In this document: positions 6,884-12,686 of the stretch, in pieces | Position numbering within the stretch: the stretch's first letter is position 1 | How the letters are laid out: every line of letters begins with the position of its first letter | From: SAR324 cluster bacterium | Lineage (GTDB): Bacteria > SAR324 > NAC60-12 | NCBI GenBank assembly: GCA_022448705.1 | Contig: JAKUUF010000033.1 | Span: 1 to 12,686, forward strand | Length of the DNA stretch: 12,686 bases | Reading direction: 5' to 3' | The notes under the pieces: generated by a model | Databases searched by the model: none | What the model saw: the letters and a program-made list of their open reading frames with translations, nothing else | What the model was told of the DNA's origin: nothing | Translations under genes and position numbers: made by a program

Positions 6884-7377
6884 TGCGATTAAATGTACTA
6901 ATAGTGGGATTAATGTTAATTGGTGCATTGTTGAACATTGTTCTGAACAGTTATGTGCAGCTTGGCAGTTTAAAAATTAACTGGATACTTATAATTATGC
7001 TGGTACTGACATTCAGGCATTCAACACATCTGATCCCATTTTTGGGCATTTTGGCAGGACTGATCTGTGATGCTTTGTCCCATGGGATAATGGGTCTTTA
7101 TGCCATTTCTTTTTTCGTTACCCTGTTACTTGCACGTTTGCTGAATAAATTATTTTACGCAAACACTTTTTTTACAGTCAGTCTGGCTGTTTTAAGCATG
7201 TCAGTTTTTGAAGGTTGGATTTCTATTTCGATTTTGGGGATGCTTGGGACAGAAATTAACCAAACCTCTTTAGTGCTTTCCACAGTTTTACCCTTGTCAG
7301 TTTTGCATGGTCTGGGGGCCCCTGTAATTCTTCTAGGTGTAATATGGTGTGAAAAATTGTTTCTCAGGAATGTTTAA
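6880..7377 (+). CDS. mreD: Rod shape-determining protein MreD
   Basis: MreD is a small inner-membrane protein of the elongasome that works with MreC. The 165 residues are almost wholly hydrophobic, with about five or six predicted membrane helices. The family signature G-L-x-x-D-A-x-S-x-G-x-x-G-L-Y is present as GLICDALSHGIMGLYAISF (60-78). The gene starts inside the end of mreC (ATGA overlap), and its TAA stop shares one base with the mrdA ATG (TAATG), so the three genes form one translationally coupled unit. A second ATG follows the first directly, so the start could be one codon later. Confidence 0.92.
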   Translation: MMRLNVLIVGLMLIGALLNIVLNSYVQLGSLKINWILIIMLVLTFRHSTHLIPFLGILAGLICDALSHGIMGLYAISFFVTLLLARLLNKLFYANTFFTVSLAVLSMSVFEGWISISILGMLGTEINQTSLVLSTVLPLSVLHGLGAPVILLGVIWCEKLFLRNV

Positions 7378-9266
7378 TGAAGTTAGAAGCTTTAGATTTT
7401 GAAGATTTGGATCGATTCAGAATTCGTCTTTTCATTCTGGGTGGAGTTGTAATTTTGATATTCTCTTTGTTGGCATCACGACTCTGGTACTTACAAATTT
7501 CACAAGGTGAGCTGTATTCAGAATTTTCCCAGGGCAATCGAATTCGTCTAATTTCAGAACCCGCATTACGTGGAATTATTTATGACAGAAATGGGGTGAT
7601 ATTGGCTGAAAATCGTCCTGCATATCAATTACAACTGATACGAGAGGATACACCAGATCTGGAAAATACTTTAAATAAAGTTTCACAGGCACTTAAAATT
7701 CCCTATTCATTTCTGCAGGAAAAAATTGAAGCTAACAAGGATTTAGCTCAGTTTAAGCCAATCATTCTTGAGGATGATTTGAACTATCAAAAGGCAATGT
7801 TTTTGGAAACTTATCAGGATGATTTCCCTGGGGTTTCAATAGTAATACGTCCGCGAAGATTTTATCCACATAAGAACTTAGCCTCTCATTTTATTGGATA
7901 TGTGGGGATAGTACAGGAAGAATGGACTGAATTGCCTGAAGAAAAACGAAGTTCAAGTCAAATTGTAGGACACTCAGGAGTTGAACTGCTTTTAAATGAT
8001 CACATGATAGGGTTGGATGGAGGTCGACAGGCTGAGGTTGATCACATGGGAAGGGAATTAACGATATTAGGGGATCCTGTACCTTCTGTACCGGGAAAGA
8101 ATATTTATTTGAATCTTGATGTCCGTCTTCAAAAAGTTGCAGATGAAGCAATGACTGGGGAGAGTGGAGCAGTTATAATCATGAATCCCAAAACTGGTGA
8201 AATACTGGGTCTGGCAAGTTATCCAGACTTTGACCCAAATCTTTTTTCAGGTGGGATTGATCAGGGAAACTGGAACATTCTGCTGGAAAATCCGGAACAT
8301 CCTTTGGAAAACAAATCAATTCAGGGACTGTATGCCCCGGGATCAATTTTTAAAGTTGTTACATCATATTCAGGACTTGAACAAAGCGTAATATCACCAG
8401 AAGATGAATATTTTTGTAATGGTGAATTCTACGTAAAAGGGCGCACTGATCCATACAAGTGCTGGAAAGAAGGCGGACATGGTAGAGTAAATCTGTTAAA
8501 AGCAATTAAGGGATCCTGTAATGTTTATTATTATAATGTCGGCATGGGCTTAGGAGTTGATCAAATGCACAAATATGCCAGAATGTTTGGCTTGGGCAAA
8601 ATTACAGGAATAGGCCTGTTGAATGAAAAAGAGGGTATAATTCCCAGCAGTAAATGGAAAAAACGGGAATACAACGAACCTTGGTACGAAGGAGAAAATC
8701 CAACGATGGCAATTGGACAGGGCTTTATTATTGTTACTCCGCTTCAGGTACTTAACATGATTAATATTCTGGCTAATGACGGGATATGGGTACCTCCTAA
8801 ACTGTTTTTGAAGCAGGAAGGGCCACAACCACAAAGAATCAAATTAAAGCAGGAATATTTAGAATTGATTCGCAAAGGTATGGTTGCTGTTGTAAATGAA
8901 ATTGGTGGAACAGCACGGAAAGTCCAGTTTGAAGAGTTCACTGTTGCAGGAAAAACCGCAACTTCCCAGGTTGTCAGTCACAAGACACTTGAAACACTGG
9001 ACAACGCAACTAAAGAAAAAAGAGAATTACAGAATCACGCATGGTTTGTAGCATTTGGGCCTGTCGAAGATCCGGAAATTTCAGTATTGGCACTTGTGGA
9101 ACATGGTGGAGGAGGCTCAAAAGCTGCTGCTCCTGTTGTGCGTAAAATACTAAGTTACTACATAGACAACATTTACAATCCTGTTTCTGGGGGAGCAAAT
9201 CAAGCAGGATTAGATTCTTCAAATAAAATCAAATTCAGTGATAAACTTCAAATGGCCTTCAATTGA
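7377..9266 (+). CDS. mrdA: Penicillin-binding protein 2 (MrdA), elongation transpeptidase
   Basis: PBP2 cross-links new peptidoglycan in the periplasm during cell elongation. The 629 residues fit the family. There is one membrane helix (about 17-36), a pedestal region beginning at RGIIYDRNGVILAENRPAY (65-83), and a C-terminal transpeptidase domain. Its motifs are SxxK at S323-I-F-K326 (APGSIFK, S323 being the acylated serine), SxN at S380-C-N382, and the third motif read as K526-T-A-T (AGKTATSQ) where KTGT is expected. D343, D358 or C362, H368 and C381 lie at or near the places of the zinc ligands described in E. coli PBP2, so a metal site is plausible. The gene overlaps mreD by one base, and AGGAA lies six bases before the ATG. 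RodA, the usual downstream partner, is missing from this locus; maf follows after 81 bases. Confidence 0.95.
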   Translation: MKLEALDFEDLDRFRIRLFILGGVVILIFSLLASRLWYLQISQGELYSEFSQGNRIRLISEPALRGIIYDRNGVILAENRPAYQLQLIREDTPDLENTLNKVSQALKIPYSFLQEKIEANKDLAQFKPIILEDDLNYQKAMFLETYQDDFPGVSIVIRPRRFYPHKNLASHFIGYVGIVQEEWTELPEEKRSSSQIVGHSGVELLLNDHMIGLDGGRQAEVDHMGRELTILGDPVPSVPGKNIYLNLDVRLQKVADEAMTGESGAVIIMNPKTGEILGLASYPDFDPNLFSGGIDQGNWNILLENPEHPLENKSIQGLYAPGSIFKVVTSYSGLEQSVISPEDEYFCNGEFYVKGRTDPYKCWKEGGHGRVNLLKAIKGSCNVYYYNVGMGLGVDQMHKYARMFGLGKITGIGLLNEKEGIIPSSKWKKREYNEPWYEGENPTMAIGQGFIIVTPLQVLNMINILANDGIWVPPKLFLKQEGPQPQRIKLKQEYLELIRKGMVAVVNEIGGTARKVQFEEFTVAGKTATSQVVSHKTLETLDNATKEKRELQNHAWFVAFGPVEDPEISVLALVEHGGGGSKAAAPVVRKILSYYIDNIYNPVSGGANQAGLDSSNKIKFSDKLQMAFN

Positions 9267-9347
9267 CACTCTGGTATAAGAAGTTATTAATCAAAAGCAA
9301 TACACTCCTAAATCACTGATAAAAATCTGTTATAACTTGTTTAATTA

Positions 9348-9983
9348 GTGTCTTATTTTTTACAGCATCGACCTTTGTGTTTGGCCTCTTCTTCTCCTCG
9401 TCGAAAGGAGTTATTGAAAAAATTCAATCTGGAATTTGATTGTTACTCTCCTCAAATTGATGAAATACCTAATAAAAACGAGCAGGCAGAAAGCTTTGTA
9501 AAACGTATGGCCGTTGAAAAGGGGCGGAAGATACACCAGACATGTTTAATTCTTGCTCAAGATGCAATTATACTTGCAGGCGACACAATAGTTTTTTTTA
9601 ACGGGCAAATCTTGGGCAAACCGGAAACAGCCAGTCATGCCAAGTCTATGCTCAGTCAGCTTAACGGTAACTTGCACACGGTTTTATCAGGTTATTCTAT
9701 TTTAGATTCTGCTTCCGGAAATGAAATCACAGACGTTATTTGCACCAAAGTTAAATTTCAAAAAATGCCTCCTGACTTGCTGGAATGGTATGTTAGTACT
9801 GGTGAACCTCTGGGTAAAGCCGGAGCATATTCCATTCAAGGCCTGGGCTCAATTTTGGTCGAATCAATTGCAGGCTCCTACAACAATGTAGTCGGATTTC
9901 CCATAGAATACATCATTCCATACATGTCTGATAATGGCTGGATTTCTTATTCGGAAAAAGTTCAAGCAGGAATTAATGTATGA
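9348..9983 (+). CDS. maf: Maf-family nucleoside triphosphate pyrophosphatase (YhdE-like)
   Basis: Maf proteins hydrolyse non-canonical or excess nucleoside triphosphates to monophosphates and pyrophosphate and are linked to cell-division arrest. The 211-residue protein starts at GTG, the only suitable start before the conserved LASSSPRRKELL (12-23). Other motifs are AGDTIVFFNGQILGKP (77-92), with likely catalytic D79, LGKAGAYSIQGLGS (155-168) and GSYNNVVGFP (176-185). The KAGAY-IQG segment resembles E. coli YhdE (dTTP/UTP-acting) more than YceF. The last four bases overlap the start of the beta-barrel gene. Maf genes are often found beside mre genes, which fits this position. Confidence 0.93.
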   Translation: MSYFLQHRPLCLASSSPRRKELLKKFNLEFDCYSPQIDEIPNKNEQAESFVKRMAVEKGRKIHQTCLILAQDAIILAGDTIVFFNGQILGKPETASHAKSMLSQLNGNLHTVLSGYSILDSASGNEITDVICTKVKFQKMPPDLLEWYVSTGEPLGKAGAYSIQGLGSILVESIAGSYNNVVGFPIEYIIPYMSDNGWISYSEKVQAGINV

Positions 9984-10954
9984 AGCACATCAAAACACTT
10001 TTATTTCTGTTATTCCTTCTTCCACCAACACTACCTGCCATTCAGCTTGAAAATCGCATGCCTGAATCGGTATGGCAGGCAGAAATTAGTTTAAAAATTG
10101 TTCCCTTATACAGTAGAGCTTTCAATGGCTATGGCGAAGAGGCTCCTTTGCAAAATCTTATGCTTTGGGATCGTGGCTGGTATGATCTTGTTGAGGGGGA
10201 ATTAAAGCGTGAGGAAAAGTGGTTGGAGCTAAAACTGGCATATGGTCTTACAGAAGATTGGGTGGTGGAAGCTATGATTCCAATGGTGCAAAAAATACAA
10301 TCTTCCTCCTTAAAATTTGATTCAGGTACACCTGAACAGCAGAAAGTAATCTCCAACCTGGCTTCAGAAGAACTGAACGGGCTTGGTGATATCAATATAC
10401 AATTTGGGAAAGACTTAAGCTACAGTACAACCTGGCATAATAGAGGAGGTTTTACAACTCGTCTACCTACAGGAAATAAGGGGAAGCGTCGGGGTATTTA
10501 TTCTAATTCTATCGGAGAAGGACACGGTTCGGTTGGCGCATTTATTCACGTTACCTGGTATCCACTCGTGCATGGTATCAGGAATGGTTTCAGGATAGAG
10601 GGCAAAAATGAGTTGACAGGTGAACGTGAGACACTTGAGGGTGAAAAGGTTTATTACTCAGCAGGACACAGGGCAGACCTTTACTATAGCTGGAGTATTG
10701 AGAGACAAAACATTTTCGCAGGCACAGAGCTGCATTTTTTTCAGCAGTCCGAAAGCAAACTGCCAACAGGGAAATCAAATGCGTCATTTCTGAAAGAGAT
10801 CAATTTTGAATTTGGGTACGGAAATTTAAGCGAACTTGAACAAAAACCATTATCATATCCTTGGCAGGTCCGTTTAGGCTATACTAGGCCTTTTGCCGGT
10901 CAAAACACACCTTTAATTCACCGTTGGGAATTAAGTTCGACATTCTTATTTTAA
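9980..10954 (+). CDS. Secreted outer-membrane beta-barrel protein, unknown substrate
   Basis: The 324-residue protein begins with a Lys-containing hydrophobic signal peptide, with likely cleavage after Leu-Pro-Ala at residue 20. The rest alternates polar and aromatic residues and ends in Phe, as outer-membrane beta-barrels do. GLGDI (134-138), RLPTGN (161-166) and a later KLPTGKS (260-266) recall families of putative transporters or MetA-like barrels (PF13557 type), but I cannot name the family with certainty. The start overlaps the maf stop (ATGA), and AGGAA lies seven bases upstream, so translation is probably coupled. It seems to be the last gene of this transcript, since the next gene is convergent. 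The cargo is unknown. Confidence 0.8.
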   Translation: MKHIKTLLFLLFLLPPTLPAIQLENRMPESVWQAEISLKIVPLYSRAFNGYGEEAPLQNLMLWDRGWYDLVEGELKREEKWLELKLAYGLTEDWVVEAMIPMVQKIQSSSLKFDSGTPEQQKVISNLASEELNGLGDINIQFGKDLSYSTTWHNRGGFTTRLPTGNKGKRRGIYSNSIGEGHGSVGAFIHVTWYPLVHGIRNGFRIEGKNELTGERETLEGEKVYYSAGHRADLYYSWSIERQNIFAGTELHFFQQSESKLPTGKSNASFLKEINFEFGYGNLSELEQKPLSYPWQVRLGYTRPFAGQNTPLIHRWELSSTFLF

Positions 10955-10975
10955 TTATTCAATTAATCTTTAACT

Positions 10976-10995
10976 CATTCTTATTTGAATAAGCA
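10976..10995. repeat. Small palindrome after the beta-barrel gene
   Basis: CTTATT-TG-AATAAG is a 14-bp palindrome a few tens of bases after the stop at 10954. The loop is too short and the stem too AT-rich for a convincing intrinsic terminator, and no T-run follows. The 245-base gap 10955-11199 between the convergent genes otherwise shows only AT-rich sequence and another short hairpin, AGAATT-CAA-AATTCT, near 11153-11167. I see no coding remnant in it. Confidence 0.25.
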
Positions 10996-11199
10996 TGCAT
11001 GATGGATGCAGAACTTTTTTCAGACTATTGTGTAGGTAATCTTGAATTAATCGTAATAATTAAAATTGTATTTTTGAATAATCAAAAAGGTTCATTTGAT
11101 ATAACACTCCCTGGCAAAACAAGTTAAAACATCATTGCAGTCAGACAAATCCAGAATTCAAAATTCTAAATTTCGGCAGTCATAAATAATTCAGGTATG

Positions 11200-12546
11200 T
11201 CATTCAGTAACCAGCTCCAATTCGGGATTGTGGCCTCTGTTTCTTCCAACCTTTGACATTGCCTGCCATTCTCCATTGATTTTAACTTGTGTAATGTCTG
11301 ATGTGAAATCCGTAACCCTTGGTCCATCATTAGCAAAAAGTGAAGATCCAACTGCAAAAATATCTACTGGAACATCAAGTTTCTCAAAACGAAGGATTTT
11401 TGAGGGACTAAAGCCACCGGAAGCAACTATCTTGACGCTCTCACACCATTCACGAGCACGATCCTTCCATTTCCGAGGCAATTGCCAGTTACACCAGGCT
11501 GAGTCAATTGCATTCCTGACGATAAAGACCAATCTTGGATTGACCCCCATGTCCAGTTCTGGTGCTCCAAGTGGTGGTACAGACACATCACGAATTGAGG
11601 AGCTTGTATCCAGACGTATTGCATAAAGCTGGTAACGCTTTGCTTCAGATTCATTTCCAGAATCTATCAACTCACGATAACGTGTAAACATACGCTGCAT
11701 CACTAGCAACGAATCTTTTACCGAATCGTTGTTGAAATCAACAAGGGCGATTCGAGGTATATCCGGTTCACATGTGGCAGCAAAGGCCATCATAGTCTCT
11801 GCAGTATCACCAAAAAAACAGGCAATCGATGCGTGAGCAACCGTCCCGCCACCTGCCCCTCCCCACCAGTCACCTTGTGCATCGGTTGAGATAAATGGCC
11901 CTACACGACTTTTATGGTCGTAGTTGAATCGCTGTACTGCCACATTGTAAGCATATCCGTCCGCGGCCTGTACTTCGTGCAAGTCAAATCTGGCAGGAAA
12001 GAACAATACCGGTTTGCCATTTGCGGCCATCAAAGTTTCATAAACATTGGTTGCAACACGACTGGACCGAGTAAGCAGTCCCAGAGTAGGTGTTTCCAGC
12101 AGAGCAAAATCCCTGTAACGTCCACGTACTCTCAGAACAGGCTGGACTTTCATCGGATCACCTGCATAAGTTACTGTTGCTCCATCATGAACTGCTTCAA
12201 CTTTCATGCGTTTCCAGGTATTTACAAATTTACCGTTTCCGTTAAAGTATCCGCAGCAATGCCGAAGAACAGTTAACGCTTTATCTACTCCTGCAACCAC
12301 AACTTTTCCTTTGCGGCGAGTGAACCATTGCATTTCAACTTCAATGTTTCCGGTTTTTGTTTTGGATAGATCAATATCTCCCAATCGCAAGGCTTTTCCT
12401 TTGAACAAATATTTCTGTTCAGCCAAAGTACTTAGCATTACACCAATATTTTCAAAGTATTTGTCTGAATACCAACCCTTGCGCATACGTTTGATGTCAA
12501 TTTTAAAAACATCATTTGTCAGTCGAGTACGGTTAAAAATTGTCAT
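11200..12546 (-). CDS. pncB: Nicotinate phosphoribosyltransferase family protein
   Basis: Nicotinate phosphoribosyltransferase joins nicotinate to PRPP, giving nicotinate mononucleotide for NAD salvage. The 448 residues carry the family's landmarks: GWYSDKYFENIGVML (24-38), FALLETPTLGLLTR (147-160), LFFPARFDLHEVQAADGYAY (181-200), GGGTVAHASIACFFGDT (232-248) with H238 at the likely catalytic-histidine position, ALVDFNND (267-274), YAIRLDTSSSIRD (308-320), VKIVASGGFSPSKI (371-384) and DIFAVGSSLF (395-404). The last two are the phosphate-binding strands of this TIM-barrel-like fold. By eye it is richer in G and C than its neighbours, which may mean high expression or a different origin. It is convergent to the maf cluster and has its own candidate promoter. 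The gene symbol is by family; related phosphoribosyltransferases cannot be fully excluded. Confidence 0.88.
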   Translation of the reverse strand: MTIFNRTRLTNDVFKIDIKRMRKGWYSDKYFENIGVMLSTLAEQKYLFKGKALRLGDIDLSKTKTGNIEVEMQWFTRRKGKVVVAGVDKALTVLRHCCGYFNGNGKFVNTWKRMKVEAVHDGATVTYAGDPMKVQPVLRVRGRYRDFALLETPTLGLLTRSSRVATNVYETLMAANGKPVLFFPARFDLHEVQAADGYAYNVAVQRFNYDHKSRVGPFISTDAQGDWWGGAGGGTVAHASIACFFGDTAETMMAFAATCEPDIPRIALVDFNNDSVKDSLLVMQRMFTRYRELIDSGNESEAKRYQLYAIRLDTSSSIRDVSVPPLGAPELDMGVNPRLVFIVRNAIDSAWCNWQLPRKWKDRAREWCESVKIVASGGFSPSKILRFEKLDVPVDIFAVGSSLFANDGPRVTDFTSDITQVKINGEWQAMSKVGRNRGHNPELELVTE

Positions 12547-12578
12547 GTCAAATCAATATCAGTTTCCCGCTTCCAAAT

Positions 12579-12607
12579 ATTCTAAAAAAATGACTCCATG
12601 AAAACAA
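12579..12607 (-). promoter_or_regulatory. Candidate sigma-70 promoter for the nicotinate phosphoribosyltransferase gene
   Basis: On the minus strand, TTGTTT (12607-12602) and TAGAAT (12584-12579) are separated by exactly 17 bases. The start site would be near 12571, leaving a leader of about 25 bases without a Shine-Dalgarno sequence. Each hexamer matches consensus at four or five positions. Confidence 0.4.
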
Positions 12608-12628
12608 AAGTGTCTCAAATTGAGTTTT

Positions 12629-12652
12629 TTTAAACAATTTAAATTGTTTAAA
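12629..12652. repeat. Perfect 24-bp palindrome upstream of the nicotinate phosphoribosyltransferase gene
   Basis: TTTAAACAATTT (12629-12640) is followed directly by its exact inverse (12641-12652), with no central spacer. It lies 22 bases upstream of the candidate -35 box. A smaller palindrome, CTCAAATTGAG (12614-12624), followed by seven T, sits between the two. The large palindrome could be an operator for a dimeric regulator of NAD salvage or the end of a gene beyond the right edge. Because it is purely AT-rich apart from two C/G pairs, chance cannot be excluded. Confidence 0.5.
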
Positions 12653-12686
12653 CAGGTCATTATTTATTCCTTTTGTTCCGGACTTG

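Noticed and set aside
11228..12601. Several plus-strand open frames of 120-132 codons opposite the nicotinate phosphoribosyltransferase gene
   Set aside because: They are antisense to a gene with clear conserved motifs, show no protein-like motifs themselves and lack start signals.

Overview
This window is AT-rich bacterial chromosome from a Gram-negative organism. The evidence for a Gram-negative cell is a signal-peptide-bearing outer-membrane beta-barrel protein that ends in Phe, an MreC/MreD/PBP2 elongation set and an NtrC-type sigma-54 activator. No 16S gene or other decisive marker is present. A deltaproteobacterial-type lineage such as the marine SAR324 group is a guess from gene content and base composition. 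Nothing in the window looks like a phage, plasmid, transposon or CRISPR array.

Layout from left to right. (1) Bases 1-264, minus strand: the 5' end of a membrane-protein gene that runs off the left edge. (2) 455-1378: an unrecognised acidic protein with a very basic N-terminal tail. (3) 1451-4291, plus strand: an NtrC-family response regulator, hisE, and an Old Yellow Enzyme-like flavoprotein with an altered active site. (4) 4333-4674: a decayed ridA (RidA/YjgF/UK114) gene with no start codon, two in-frame stops and an internal deletion. It fills what otherwise looks like a 406-base intergenic gap and carries three nested inverted repeats. (5) 4698-5987: homoserine dehydrogenase with a C-terminal ACT domain. 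(6) 6047-9266: mreC, mreD and mrdA (PBP2), joined by start/stop overlaps. (7) 9348-10954: a Maf nucleotide pyrophosphatase overlapping a secreted beta-barrel protein. (8) 11200-12546, minus strand: a nicotinate phosphoribosyltransferase convergent to the rest, with a candidate promoter and a perfect 24-bp palindrome upstream.

How the genes fit together. The amino-acid genes (hisE, hom, the dead ridA) sit near an NtrC-type regulator, but no shared regulatory site is visible. RidA removes reactive enamine/imine intermediates formed mainly by threonine dehydratase, so a former ridA-hom pair near threonine and isoleucine metabolism makes sense. MreC, MreD and PBP2 belong to the elongasome that builds the lateral wall of rod-shaped cells. 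Their usual partners MreB and RodA are absent from this window. Maf often lies beside these genes in bacterial genomes.

The points most worth checking are the ridA pseudogene and its palindromic structure, the altered active site of the OYE-like protein, the KTA (instead of KTG) motif in PBP2, the 24-bp palindrome, and the scarcity of Shine-Dalgarno sequences at non-overlapping gene starts. I do not see a clearly new multi-gene system here.
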